In this document: positions 23,854 to 36,282 of the stretch, in pieces
How the letters are laid out: every line of letters begins with the position of its first letter
Numbering within the stretch: position 1 is the first letter of the stretch
NCBI GenBank assembly: GCA_022749755.1
Contig: CM040447.1
Coordinates: 5,168,545-5,232,544, forward strand
Reading direction: 5' to 3'
Length of the DNA: 64,000 nt
From: Azadirachta indica
Lineage: Eukaryota; Streptophyta; Magnoliopsida; Sapindales; Meliaceae
Made by a program: the position numbers and the translations under genes
The notes under the pieces: generated by a model
Database searches by the model: none
Told to the model about the DNA's origin: nothing
The model's input: only the letters and a program-made list of their open reading frames with translations

Positions 23854-24645
23854 CTTTTTTTCTTTTTTGAATAAGATTATCTCTAAGAGTAACTCTTACA
23901 GAGAAATAAGATTAATAAAAAGGAGTGTAATAGAAGATAAACCAAAAGGACCGAAAGCCAATAAAAGCAGAGATTAAGATCCGCTCAAAGAAGACGAACT
24001 AATTTGAAACTAAGTAATCTGAACTCCAAGCAAGGAAAGCAGGCAGGAAACTGCAGAACTTTGCAGCAGCAGCCAGCAACTGTCAGCAGCAAAATGCAGC
24101 ATCGGAGCATACAGCAGCAATATGCAACATTCAGCAGGAAATGGAGTAGGACCAATGGAACAGCAGTCAAACTACGGCAGGTAGCAGCTGCAACAAAAAT
24201 CAGCAGCAGGAAGACAAGCAGCAGCAGGAATGCAGTAGCAGAAAAAGCAGCAAAATAGACCCAGAAGCAAGGGCAGTAAGCTGTAGGAGGGGAACTGGCA
24301 GCCAACGACAACACACAACCACCAACAGCAACAACCATAACTGAACTAACCTTGGTTTAAAAAAACTGAGGCCTACTTGAAACGATAGCTAGGAAAGGCA
24401 TTTGCATCATGAGATAAGAAAACCCCGATGGAAGAAGGAGAGGAAGACCACCATTGAAGGGAATCATAATTCAGACCAAGGTTTGCCAAAGCATCAGCAA
24501 CTGAGTTTGTTTCCTCAAACGTGTGAGAGCACCAAAAATTCATAATCATATTGGTAACATCTGAACAAAGCAAAGAGGCACATAATCTCAGATTGACAGT
24601 AAAAAGATACCTTGCGGAAGCAATCTTTTATTTCGTAATGGTTGT
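23854..24645 (-). mobile_element. 5'-truncated LINE with CTG-rich 3' tail
   Basis: Read leftward from about 24645, the translation gives the end of LINE RNase H (HTFEETNSVADALANLG, then SLQWWSSSPSS at 24450-24400) with a stop near 24373. A 3' untranslated region unusually rich in CTG/CTGCTG (24330-24005) follows and ends in an A-rich tail near 23855-23870. The flanks taatggcaacatgc (about 23840) and taatggcaatgc (about 24645) look like a target duplication of 12-14 bp. It is inserted in Gypsy pol. Confidence 0.72.
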
Positions 24646-24777
24646 AATGGCAATGCATTAACATTCCTTGGTTAACATGAGGTACAAAAGGTTATGCATG
24701 AGATATATGATGGAAAATGTTAATAACAACAAGGTAAAAAATGTTGTGTTATGAGCTGATTGACTCTGGTTATTGCA

Positions 24778-25376
24778 CTTCTACATCACGAGCTATCGCT
24801 TTTTGCAAAGAGTTGATGACAATCCTCTGTAAAGACTCCCCTGACCATGTGCGCTGCTCACGAGATTCAATGATTCTTTCGAGGTTGGGCGTTATTCCAA
24901 ATCCTGGTAAAGCTCCTAAGATTCTTAATGTGTTATGACGATGTCCAAAAAATCATTGGATAAAAGTTAACACCGATGGTTTACCAAAATACAACCCTGG
25001 TCCTTCAGCCGATGGAGGTGTGTTCGAGACCACACTGGATCTTTTTTGGGTGCTTGTGCTTGGTATCTTGGTCATCATACTTCTTTTTATGATGAAATAA
25101 TGGCAGTGATTCTAGCGGTAGAACAGGCCTGGTCCCGTGGCTGGCATAATTTATGGATTGAAAGTGATTCTGTTTCGGTTATTCATTGCTTACTGAACTC
25201 TAATTTTTATGTTGGATATTTTTGTTTGCCACTGCTGAGGCCATTCTCCTTGATGAATTTCTAATGCTGCTCTGCAATTGTTTTATAACTTTAATACTCT
25301 GCCTCTTGGCTTCTTTTGTTTCTTCCATATCCTTTGTCATTATTTAATAATATATTATTTTGATTAAAAGAAAAAA
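24778..25376 (+). mobile_element. 5'-truncated LINE with 16-bp target duplication
   Basis: The flanks gactctggttattgca (24762-24777) and gactctggttattaca (25377-25392) form a 16-bp target duplication with one mismatch. The body encodes the RNase H region of a plant L1-type LINE: WIKVNTDG near 24958, then GACAWYLGHHTSFYDEIMAV (25046 on), which carries the catalytic-domain core, and WIESDSVSVIHCLL. It ends in an A-rich tail at 25362-25376. A frameshift near 25040 separates the two halves. It sits within the Gypsy integrase. Confidence 0.88.
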
Positions 25377-25994
25377 GACTCTGGTTATTACATATCATGC
25401 AACAATATTTCGAAAGACAGTTTCAAGAAGTTCCATATATTTCGGATATATAGTAGCCTACACGCATATTCATCTTAGAGCTTTATTAGACATGACTCCT
25501 CTGTGACCCTTTCATACTTAGGGCCTAAATCTCATATGACCAATCTATTCACCTACAAGTGGTTACTATTGGATCTTACTGGGAAGGAAAATACTTTTTA
25601 AAGTGGGAGACCTACTTAAACAAGCAATGGTGCTATCATAGCCAACTTTATGAAACAAGCATATAATATGCTCATTGTTGACGGCGGTGCACCATTTGTC
25701 AATAAGTAAGTAGATGCAACACTATGATACTATGGCATCAAGCATAAACCCCACAATGTATATTATCTTAAAGGGAATGGATGAGTAAAGGCTACCAATA
25801 TGACATTGCTCAAGATACTCAACAAAATAGTGTATAAATATTTTGCTCTTTGGAGGACACATCTTAATCACACTTTTTGGGCCTAAAATACTTCTATCAG
25901 ATTAGCTACAAGCGTTTTCTATTTGAAAAATTGTATGACACAAAAGCCTGAAAATTATATGACACAAAAGCCATAATATTAGTATAGCTTAATA

Positions 25995-27495
25995 TGTTAG
26001 CCTTAAGGCTAATATAGCATTATTTTGCTAATAATAAATATTGATATTCTTAACTAACTAAAATTTTCTTATAATCGTATTTATAATATTTTTAGCATGA
26101 TGATTTGGAATGGAATTGTTAAGATTTAAAAGGATATCAAAATTAATCAAGGCATTTTATGAGGAGCAAAGTTGAAAATCCCTAAGAGCCAATAGAAGAA
26201 AAGTCTTGAAGAATTAAAGACACACACATATTGGGTGATTTGTTGTAATGTGTCTTTGAATTGATCATTAATTTGTACTAATAAGCTCAAAAATATAATT
26301 TCCTTAAATTGTATTAAAATCGTATTTTAGAAAATATATTTTTCAATAATAGTTTAAGAAAAAATATTTTTTCATAAAATAATTTTCTTTTGGAAATAAT
26401 TTATGTTTTTGTGAAAAATTTATTTTGAATGATAGGGAACATTTTGCAAAAAGCCTATTTGAAAGATTTTCAAAGTTGAATATTGACCTAATTGTAAAGT
26501 TTTAAAACTTTATGAAAAGTCAAACACAGTCAAATATGGTTCACCGTTTGGTTTAATTGAACCTGATCGAACCAGTGAATAGTGTGTCAATTCAACAAAA
26601 TTGGTGGAGAGTGAATTGCAAAATGGTACCAACGGCTATATTTTTGAGTTTGAATTCAAATGGTTAGTAACAGTAACTGGACTAAAATAAAAGGTTTTAA
26701 AAACTTAGAAAATGGATTAAAATGTAATATTTTTAAAGTTTGGTCACAATGGGTATAAATAGCTAGTAACGGTTATAAACGATCATATTTTATTTTTTAT
26801 TATAAATACTAACGAAAATTTATTTGGAATTAATTTTTGCACATCTTGAAAAATTTGAAAATTTTTTTTAATAAGTACATTCAAAGTATTTTGAGCTTAT
26901 ACTTGCAATTTATATATGCATTCACTATGCACTTTAGGATTTGACTTCTAAAATCAAAATGAGAGTGTTATCTTGTACTTGATCAATTTGTTTGATCAAT
27001 ATTATTTTTTTCTTATAATCTTTATGAGAAAGAAAGAGATTAAATTCTCATGTGTTATAAAGTTTAAATGACACACGAAAGTCCCTTGGTTGTAAAGATT
27101 GAAGAGGTACTCGTGAAGACCTCTTGTGGAAAGTTTGAATGGCACCAATGAAGTCCACTTGGAGTTGTAATTGTTTGCCTTGGGTTTGAAAGCATAATTA
27201 GTGGAATTCTAAAGCGGTTTGGCTTGGAGGCGTAGAAGCAGGTCGGAGTTTGCCGAACTATGTAAAAATTATCGTGTTTGATTTCTCTATCCTTCTTTAT
27301 TAATATTTTTGTTTTAATTATATTGCAGTTGTGCTGAGAATTTAGTAATTATTGAATATATTTACTCACACATATTTTATTTAATTTAATTGTTTATTGA
27401 GATGATTGAAATTGAATTTGGCTTGCATATTTAATTTGTTAACTTTTGAGAAAACCCAATTCACCGCCCTCTTGGGTTACCTTAATAGTATTTTA
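25995..27495 (+). repeat. 5' LTR of the SIRE-like Copia element
   Basis: It begins tgttagccttaaggc and ends near gtatttta. It aligns along its length with 29812-31223, for example gatgatttggaatgg against a near-identical block at about 29928, and gtgatttgttgtaatgtgtc in both. Many substitutions separate the two LTRs, so the insertion is not recent. Confidence 0.88.
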
Positions 27496-27544
27496 ATTTG
27501 TATTAGAGCCTGGTGCTCTTAAAAAGACTTAACCATCTACAGAG

Positions 27545-28590
27545 ATCCATTGCAACCCTAGGTTCTGTTGAGAGACAATCCACATTGAACCTCTATTCTT
27601 TGATGAAAATGATTATGCATATTTAAAAATTAGGATGAAGATATTCTTCCAATCTATAGATTATAAAATTTAGGTAATTGTTTGTAATGATAAATTTATT
27701 CCCAATTTCATAAACGAGTGGATGACATAGATAGGAGAATTGCATCTTTTAATTCTAGAGTTTTGATATTTTGTCTTATGCATTCAGTGGATATAATGTA
27801 AATAAATTTTTTATGTTCAATTTTGCTTATGATATTTGATGTGGCTTAGAAAATATTTATGAAGGTGATAAAACTAAAGAAAACAAGGAATTGCACCTTG
27901 AGCAAAATGTTGATTGTCTTGGATGTGTCTTGTGGACTGCAAATGTCAAGCAAGAAGATGAGGCATGTGATCTTGACCCTAAGCATTCTTATGATGAGTT
28001 ATTAGATGTCTTTAAGGAATTACATGACATTCTCAAAAATTAATTTCCAAAAAATCACATTCTCAAAAAGAAAGTTGATAATCTTCTCATTGAGATAGAA
28101 TACTTGAAAGAGGACAAAAATAGTTTTGAAAATAAGAATGATATTTTGAAAAATTAAAATATTGCTTTGAAAACTGAAAATGAGAATGTGCAAAATTTGC
28201 ATAAGGAGAATGAATTTTTGAAAAACGCACTTGATTCCTTAGCAAAAGAAAATAATGCTCTAATGAAAAAGATCATTGATTTAGATGATATTGTTTTAAT
28301 CAAAAGAGTTTTGAGAAATCGCTTAGTTCTCAATAATGTGTTTTTGATAAATGTAGTATTGGATATAAACCTTGTGCTAAGCAAAAATTTTACAAAATTT
28401 ATTTTGTCAAATCCTCTCCTAAAATTGAAGTGCCATTTGTAATTATTGCAATATTTTTGAGCATTTGAGCTACAATTGTCCTATCATGTATGGGATTAAC
28501 ATGATTTGGGTTCCAAAAGGAACAAAGACTAATATTCAAGGACCCAAAAATTTTTGGGTACCAACATGCAAAACTTTAATATTTTTGTAA
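27545..28590 (+). pseudogene. Copia gag with coiled coil and CCHC knuckle
   Basis: The translation shows a gag entry (FDENDYAYLKIRMKIFF near 27600-27650). A long heptad-like region (28167-28320: NENVQNLHKENEFLK, LDSLAKENNALMKK) follows, then a CCHC knuckle (CNYCNIFEHLSYNC) at 28438-28479 with C-x2-C-x4-H-x4-C spacing. After that comes GPKNFWVPT, the block that follows gag in SIRE/Maximus elements. Frameshifts and stops interrupt it. Gag is the structural particle protein; the pol region that should follow is gone. Confidence 0.82.
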
Positions 28591-28599
28591 GTACCAAAA

Positions 28600-29811
28600 T
28601 TAAAGAATAATGAGTGGTTCCTTAAGTATTTGTGGCTGAGAGAAACATCTAATGACATACAGCATATGCTTGGACAAAATGCGAAGGGAAGAATATGTTT
28701 ATAAGCAAAATTGGTATCAAAATTCTTGTCTTTATAATTGCTTTATGCACAATTCTTAGCCCAGAATCTTTAAAGTATATTTGTAGTATTTATTGCTAGA
28801 AATGTACATGTCATGAGCAAATTTAAGCAAAATATCCCTCATTTTAATTTATGCCTTGACATACTTGATGTTTGATTAATTTGCTTTGAGATGCAGTTGA
28901 TAATGGATTTATTTGCATCATATGGTTTTGATTTCATGATTTTGCAAATTCTTCCTATCTTGAATGTTCTCATTGTTTTGATGATAAACTATTTTGGAAA
29001 AACTTTTGATATTTTAAATGCCATAAGGGAGATTTTATGAATATTTTGTGAATGTGCATTTAGTTGATAAAAGGGGAGATTTCTTTTTTTTTTTTTTTTG
29101 GTGTTTTTATGTTTTGACAACGAAAAAAACATATGATATGCAAGGCACTTAGGTGGAGAAGCATTTGATATGCAATACATTTGGAAAACATGATTCATAT
29201 TTTGTATTGCATCAATATTGATAAGTACATCTTGTGTCTTGATGTCTGGATAAATTATTTTGATTTGAATATCTCATTGTGTGCACTCTTGAAACAAAAG
29301 GGAGAGAAATGTTTTCTGGCTTAATCTTATAGTGTTCCAACCTTTTTTTATTGCATTGGTTCAAAAATTTTAAGGGTAGCTTTCAATTTGAAAATTCTTA
29401 TCATATACTTGTATTTGATAAATTTTCTTTTATGATAACAAAAGCGGAAGAAGATTTATTCCTTATTATTTGATTGTATATTGCTTAAAATTTTTAGGGG
29501 GAGCTTTCTTTTTGAAAATTCTTCAACATTCCTCTTAAATTTGTCTCTAAATTTTGTTATCGTATACTTATATTTGATATATATATATATATATATTGAT
29601 GATAACAAAAGGGGAAGAGGGATGATTGATTGCCAAATGCTTAAATTAAATGCCTACTTGTGTGAATGATCATAGGTTTATATGTTGAATTGATGATATT
29701 ATTGAGAGGGAGCATGAAAATTTCATTGTATTAAGAATTGCAAATTTATGATTTATTTGTAAATTATTTTTATTTGCGATCAATGGTTTGTCATCATCAA
29801 AAAGGAAGAGA
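28600..29811 (+). other. Non-coding 3' interior with repeated polypurine-like motifs
   Basis: After a short decayed protease-like stretch, no coding remains. The phrase gatgataacaaaag followed by a purine run occurs near 29432 and 29600, and a related form just before the 3' LTR at about 29790-29811. Such reiterated polypurine-like blocks are typical of this Copia lineage. A T-run (29081-29099) and AT microsatellite (29577-29597) also occur. Confidence 0.6.
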
Positions 29812-31223
29812 TAGTTATCCTTAAGGCTCATAAGTCATTGTTTTGATGATAACAAATATTGATATCCTTAAATAAACTAAATTCTTCTTATAATATTATT
29901 TGTAATATTTTTAGCATGGAGGTTTGAAATGGCATTGTCAAGATTCAAAAGGATATTAAAATTAATCAAGGTAGTTTAGAAGGAGCAAAATTGAAAATCC
30001 CAAGAGCACATATTAGTTGATTTGTTGTAATGTGTCTTTGAATTGATTATTAATTTGCGCTAATAGGCTCAAAAATATATTTTCCTTAAATTGCATTAAA
30101 ATCATATTTTTAGAAAATATAATTTTCACAATATTTTAAGAAAAAATATTTTTCACAAAATAATTTTCTCTTGGAAATAAATTTATGTTTTTGTGAAAAA
30201 TTTATTTTGAAATGATAGGGACCATTTTGCAAAAGGCCTATTTGAAAGATTTTCAAAGTTGAGTATTGACTTAATTGCAAAGTTTTAAAACCTCATGAAA
30301 AGTCAAACATAGTCAAACATGGTTCATTGTTTGGTTTAATCAAACCTGATCGAATTGATGAATACTTTACTGGTTCAAGAAAACTGATGTACAATGCCTT
30401 GACTAAAGTGAAAGGTTTTCAAAACTTAGAAAATGGACTAAAATGCAAGATTTTTAAAGTTTGGTCATAACGACTATAAATGGTTAGTAACAGTTATAAA
30501 TGGCTAGTAATGGTTATAAACGGTCATACTTTATTTCTTGCTATAAACACTAGCTGAAATTGAATTGGAATTAATTTTTTCACATCTTGAAAAATTTGGA
30601 AAAATGTTTTTATAAGTGCATTCAAAGTATTTTGAACTTATACTTGCAGTTTATGTATCTATTCTCTATTTACTCTAACATTTCACTTGTAAAATTAAAA
30701 AGAGAGTGTTATCTTATACATGATCAATTTATTTGATCAAGATTATTTTCTTCTTATAATCTTTATGAGAGAGAAAGAGATTAAGTTCTCTTGTGTTTTA
30801 AGGTTTAAATGACACACGAAAATCACTTAGTTGTAAATGTTGAAGAGGCACTCATGAAGACCTATTGTATAATGTTTGAGTGGCACTCGATAATCTACTT
30901 AAAATTGTAATTGCTTGCCTTGGGTTTGGAGGCATAATTAGTGGAATCTTGAAGTGGGTTGGCTTAGAGACATGGACGTAAACTGGAGTTTGCCGAACCA
31001 CATAAAAATTATCGTGTTTGATTTCTCTATTTATATTTATATTTTAATTATATTGCAATTGTGTTGAGAATTTATTAATTATTGAATATATTTACTCACA
31101 CATATTTTATTTAATTTAATTGTTTCTTAAGTTGATTGAAATTAAATTTGGCTTGCATATTTAATTAGTTAATTTTCAAAAACCAATTAAACCTCCCTCT
31201 TGGGTTGCTTTAGTAGTATTTCA
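29812..31223 (+). repeat. 3' LTR of the SIRE-like Copia element
   Basis: It starts tagttatccttaaggc directly after the polypurine tract and ends agtatttca at 31223, followed by the target duplication taata. It is about 90 bp shorter than the 5' LTR because of internal indels. Confidence 0.88.
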
Positions 31224-32643
31224 TAATATTCCTACAACTAGGGTAATCTTAGTGAACTTAAACTTTGAATTTTCTTCGGATACTCTCATTCTATAAGTTG
31301 AAGTCAAGAGATGAGAAAGAGAAGCTACCCAAAGGCATATAACTTTATTCTAACACATGGCTGCAAAGGCCCATGCTAAAATTGTGCAAGGAATCAATAT
31401 CAAGTAAGATAACTTAATACTTTTGTTTGATCATTTATTAAATTCATGTTTCAAAAAGAGGCCTTTAGTTCATTAGAAAAGCTATTAAAGTAGCTATTAC
31501 TGTTTTTCTACCATTGATGAGAAAATTCTCCATAATCTCACAAACAGTAAATGGCTTAAGAGACACTATTGCTAGATAGCAAAGCAATGTAAGAGTTGTA
31601 GAATAAATGACTATATATATATTAAGGTCATCAATAAAGTGCCATGTAAGCCTTCTATCACTAAAGAAGGAAGCGAGAAGTGAAATTTCCTTAAGTAATT
31701 ATTTATATTATGACCTCGCTAAACCTAAGTCTAACCAACCTAGGTTTATGTGAGATGTCTATGAAGAGTAAGTTTACATAAGAAAATATATAAAAGACCT
31801 AAACATGAACAAAGCAGTCATAGATGTTTGGATAGATATATGCTTTATGGATGACATTCTCCCATGAGTTACTTGTGTAGGTACAAATCCATGTAAAATG
31901 GTGTAATCCTTATAGAAGCTTACAAACCATGCAGTGTTCGAGCAATGGTGCAATATCTGGTTTTTGCAAAATCTATGTATACTCTTGAAGTGTAGATCCT
32001 TATTGAAGCCTAAGCTAATTAAGGCAACATAGCTTAAGATGCTATGATAACTCCAAATATATGTAAGAATAAGTCCCAAAAGAATGCTTATGTAAACCTA
32101 GATGCGTAGATGCCCACATAAATGAAAGATTTGTTGAATTTATTTTCTTTTGGATAAATAAAATTTCTTAGTTATTATCAGATTAAAATTCTATAAATTT
32201 TGCAGACGCATTTATTTTAATTTTGGAATATTTTATAAGGATACCTATGATAAGTCTAGGTAATGGATGCTTTCAAAAGATTCCTTATGTAATAAAATTA
32301 GTTCAAAAATCAATCGGTGTCAATATATATGGAGTCACAATTACTAAAATAAAAAGTGATTGTATGCTCGAATGGGTCTAAATGCCTCGTGGACCAAGTT
32401 TATAATATGCTTGTATCAAATCTAAGAATACATAAACCAAAATAGTAAACTTTGCAAGTCTCTAGTGAAATAGATTAGGATGACTATCATTTTTCACATA
32501 TAGAACATAATTAATATGACGTAGGAGCCAAATGGTGTAACTGCCAAACTGCCTTATTAGAGTGCAAAACCTTAACTTTTTCGTAAGGTGCTAAAGTCAA
32601 GTTACCTCATACAACATTAAAACTACATCATGGGAATATAACA

Positions 32644-32723
32644 CAGTAAGAAATACTTGAAAGTAGAATTAGGTATCATTTCTCAGTAAGAAATACTTGA
32701 AAGTAGACTTAGGTATCATTTCT
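32644..32723. repeat. Two-copy 40-bp tandem duplication
   Basis: Copies at 32644-32683 and 32684-32723 both begin cagtaagaaatacttgaaag and differ at one visible base. Confidence 0.88.
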
Positions 32724-33702
32724 TTCTCAATACAAGAAACTAAGAAAACTATAAAGCCTTGCAAGATAGAGGAAGAGCTTAAGGGCATTGCCATAATTTT
32801 GGCATATCCAAGAATAGCCTAAAAAGCTTGGTTATATCATTAGAAATCACAAATACCTGGAGTCATAATCAAAAGATACCCACAGTTTTTAAAAGTAGGC
32901 ATACATAATTATGACTTTATACATATCTCAAAACTAGCCATATGGAAGGAAAAAAAAGCCAAGAATTGAGAAGGTGACCAAGATAAACATACAATTGAGA
33001 ACAACATATTTTTATTCCTCAAGGATCATTTAAAAGTAAAGTTTTGGGATTTTATAAAGGTATTAAAGGAGCGTTACAACAAATATAATATGAGTACCCA
33101 AGAAAAGAAGGGAAAAAAAAGATCTCAAGCATCAAAGAACTCGTATCTCTATTTATGTACTTTACTATATTAAACTCAACAGAGTAAATTTTTCAGTGTT
33201 TAGGAGAAGTACAACAACTACCTTTCAGTACTCTAGTTTGGTCTCATAGGCTCAGAATTAAGCAAGATCAACATCTAACAAGGGATCACCTACATATTAA
33301 TAACAATGGTCAAAGACTACATAAGCAAGCTTGGAAACCTAGTTAAGTAGAAAATTTACCTTAAAAGCTACTTGCTGACTATCAAGATGAGCTTTCTTCT
33401 ATACAAGCAGCATATCCAAGATAATATCCTCGATCTTAGTCATATAACATACCACACAATATAAGACCAAGTGTGTAAAGTAAAGTGTCATTCAAGAAAG
33501 ATGAATACTGATGACTTGTAAGAAAAACTAAGATGAAAGTTAGTAGCTTTTCCAATAAATTCAAGAATAAACTCAGCAGGAACTATAAAGCCCATAGAGT
33601 TGGCTTGACTGCCACTAAAAGGATGCAAGATGTGTAAGGGCAATAGATCAATGGCATTAGCATTAAAACGGTCCTAGAAAGAGGAAACAAAAGTTTAGGT
33701 AG

Positions 33703-34562
33703 ATGTTATGCACCAAAGGCAATGAACTAGAATTCACTAAAGTGAATAAAAGAACAAGAAGTTAAAAGGATAAATTATATAATACAATAACTAGACCAAA
33801 TGAAAATAACACTCGCATTTAATAGCAAAAACAATGACAAGAGCAGGAATTACACCGATGAGGGTTGTACTTTAAGTTGATGCTATACAAAAATAAAGAA
33901 CAATACAATCATCGTAAAGTTAGCCATATTAAGTTATGATGAACTACCAAAATATTATTTGTCCATATTTATTAAACATCTTAAAATGAAATGTATTGAT
34001 CTTACCGCTTGCTAAGTTGCAATTGCACAACTTACATGATCAAAGAGACTATAAGCCTAAAACCTAGATCCACAATAAAACTATTTTTATGAAGTAATGT
34101 ATGACACGATTGATTGTAAGCCTAAAACCTAGATCCACAATAAAATTATTTTTATGAAGTAATGTATGACACGATTGACTGTAAGCCTAAAACCTAGCAC
34201 AATAAAATTATTTTTATGAAGTATTGTATAACTTCATTGACCTAAGTCACTCTTTTAAAGCTTAAATCATGGGCTGTGGTTTGAAAGATGTGAATATTTT
34301 ACATATATCCCCTCTTTCACATTATTTTAGATTTAAAAAAAATATGAAAGCAGCAACCATATATTTAATGTCTAGTTATATATTTTTCATAATATTTTAA
34401 GCATTAAATCCTGTACTTACTCTCATTTATAAATTTTTGTAACACTTTTACAGTATAATTTATTATACACACCTAATTAATTCTTGGGATAGTACATTTG
34501 TTGCCCTTGTATGGTTGGTTTTAATATTTAATTCTTATATTTTAACAAATAAGTCAAAAATC
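33703..34562. repeat. Flank of BAHD copy 3, inverted in the right half of the array
   Basis: The complement of this stretch reappears in two pieces on the plus strand. 34289-34562 matches 45391-45645 (for example acttactctcatttata against its inverse near 45528). 33703-34110 matches about 55555-56000 (for example acctagatccacaata against its inverse near 55600). The gap between the pieces is filled by the Gypsy element starting at 45664. The outer 33703-34250 part may be the LTR of the neighbouring Gypsy fragment, since it starts tgttatgc in the LTR position. Confidence 0.72.
34053..34247. repeat. 65-bp tandem repeat, three copies
   Basis: Units starting aagcctaaaacctag occur at 34053, 34118 and 34183. 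The third lacks about five bases. The inverted counterpart near 55560-55630 holds only one unit, so the array expanded on this side or contracted on the other. Confidence 0.88.
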
Positions 34563-34908
34563 AGTGTTGCTTGAATTTTACATAATTTCACAATTTTTAT
34601 CTAAAAGGGATTTGAATTTGAATTAAGTCAAATTTCTACCAAACACAAACTATTTTATTTTCGAAATTCATGAAACAAAAAAGAGAGATTTTAGTCTGAT
34701 AGAAACAAACAACAATTACTATTGTTTATTAGTTGAAACACTTCATCTCACTTCACCCTTCACACAAATGATATAAGTTGCATTGAACCCTCCTAAAAAG
34801 GAAAAAAATTACCAAATCACAAAACACAAGCAAATTCCCATTGCATCCTCTCCTATGCATCAATTCTTTTTTCTACTATGTTTTCTTAGAATAAAAGATC
34901 TTACTAGC
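34563..34908. other. 3' flank of BAHD copy 3
   Basis: AT-rich, no gene. The part next to the stop codon resembles the 3' flank of copy 5 (about 42440-42617), as expected of duplicated genes. Confidence 0.6.
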
Positions 34909-34958
34909 TCAAATATCCAAGGGACTTAGATCCAAGCAGCAGCAAATGCAAGTAATTT

Positions 34959-35344
34959 TGATATAGAACAATTTTAGAATTTAATTAGTTTAGGAAGTTT
35001 TTTATTTTTCCCAATTCAATTTATTATTTAATTTCTTATTTTCTTATTTAGGTAGGAGTTATTGTTTCTTATTTGAGTTAACTTGTAACAGTAGATTTCT
35101 TCTATTATATTATGGAGAGCCTATGCTAGTTGTTTTAAACAATCTTTTTATTCAATAAAATATTCTCTTTTGATTTTATCCCTTATGAGATTATTATCTT
35201 GACATAGTATTTCGAATTGTCAGGATTAGAATGATATCTAAATTCATTCGTTAGAATGTTTTGTAACCCACTGTGTCAAAGAAGTGAACGAGATTCGACA
35301 TTTGACAAAGTACCTTTATCCCACTTATTATCTTGTTTGCATTA
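34959..35344 (+). repeat. 5' LTR of the element in BAHD copy 3
   Basis: It begins tgatatagaacaa and aligns throughout with 36518-36905, including ggagagcctat near 35115 and cgagattcgac near 35290. Substitutions scattered between the LTRs suggest an old insertion. Confidence 0.9.
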
Positions 35345-35469
35345 AATGGTATCAAAGCCTACTTCTGTACTAGACGAAGCTTTTTTGAGCCGCTAAACAT
35401 AACCACATCTATCAATACATCTTTCACCAATAGAAAAAAAAATCACAAAACAATGTAGAATCTTGGTCT

Positions 35470-36282
35470 ATTATGTTAAGCATGATGTATTGCTATTTGA
35501 TGGAAAATATAGTCCAAAATCAATATTGTTTTGGTTGAAAGATGTTGTAGAATTTTTTAAAGTTAAGGGGATACCCAAAGAAAAATAAGTACAATTTGTT
35601 ACTTATTTTCTAATAAAAGAGAGTACATAATATTGGTGGAATGTGTTACAAAGGACATAACTTGCAAGCCAAGAAGACAAAGTTTGATTTTGGGATTAGA
35701 TGAAGTGATTGATGAGGTCATGGTTCATTCCTTTTCATTATTGTTTAACATGTTAAGGTATGAGGTTTATTTTTTTTTATGCTCTGGAATTTGAAAATTT
35801 TTATGGGCATTCATTTTTTTTGTGAAAGTGAAGAACTTTCAGTTGAGAGATTTTTGGAGAGGCTTTATGTTGATATAAGAGATCAAATACCATTATATAT
35901 TATCTATACATTATTGTATGCCATTCTTTTCACTAAAAAAGTCGAAGTGCAATTAAAGCTTAACTTGGATAGAGTTTTTAAAGATGTTAAAAATGTAGTT
36001 AGCAAGATATTTGATAACATGACTAAGGTTGACCCTAAGGTAGCGACTGAAGATGTGCTTGAAAGGACGATTGAAGACCTGCTAAATATTATACAAGAAG
36101 AGATCTTATTTGATCTTAATTTGAAAATTGATAATGTGATTGAGTATTGGCAAGAAATTCAAGTTAAAAATAGTCTACATATCATTGACATGGTTCTACT
36201 CATTCTTATTGAAGACAAAAAGATTATCTCTAAGAAAGATTTTGCTATAAAGACAAATTTAGTTTATAAGCATATTGAGTAA
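35470..36282 (+). pseudogene. Gag-like remnant of the short LTR element
   Basis: Before 35779 the frame gives gag-like phrases (LLFDGKYSPKS, then FLIKEST with YYWW) broken by stops. An open stretch of 167 codons at 35779-36282 carries VERFLERLYVDIRDQIPLY, typical of the central Retrotransposon_gag domain of Gypsy elements, then a C-terminal part I do not recognise (VKNSLHIIDMVLL). No protease, RT or integrase is present. Whether the 167-codon frame is still translated is unknown. Confidence 0.6.

Larger units (their letters stand above)
25995..31223 (+). mobile_element. SIRE/Maximus-like Copia element, complete ends, pol deleted
   Basis: Two long LTRs (25995-27495 and 29812-31223) flank a short interior. 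A 5-bp target duplication taata is present at 25990-25994 and 31224-31228. The interior has a tRNA-Met-type primer site (about 27500-27513), gag remnants, a zinc knuckle, then no recognisable protease, integrase, RT or RNase H. A polypurine tract with tcatcatcaaaaagg (about 29791-29811) precedes the 3' LTR, as in SIRE-type elements. Element length is 5229 bp. It could move only with proteins from another copy. It is nested in Gypsy integrase. Confidence 0.92.
23009..33702 (+). mobile_element. Decayed Gypsy pol fragment, host of three nested insertions
   Basis: Three separated pieces read as one plus-strand Gypsy pol. 23050-23853 has an RNase H-like tail (ANALQIASKLCSSINKEVFIT near 23740-23810). 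24646-24777 plus 25377-25994 carries the integrase: GLNLI near 25520, then a degraded ISDNGTPFVNK block near 25685. 31229 to about 31500 continues it (IPTTRVILVN across the joint). The fragments line up once the LINEs at 23854-24645 and 24778-25376 and the Copia element at 25995-31223 are removed. Stops occur throughout. About 31500-33702 is presumably the 3' untranslated part and shows no gene. Confidence 0.72.

Noticed and set aside
23985..24338. A 117-residue Leu/Cys-rich protein on the minus strand
   Set aside because: It falls in the CTG-rich untranslated tail of a LINE, so the frame is a by-product of triplet composition.
31774..32079. A 101-codon minus-strand frame in the Gypsy 3' region
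   Set aside because: No domain or context support, and the surrounding element is on the plus strand.
34053..34247. CRISPR-like array from regularly spaced repeats
   Set aside because: Units are directly tandem with no unique spacers, in a eukaryotic context.
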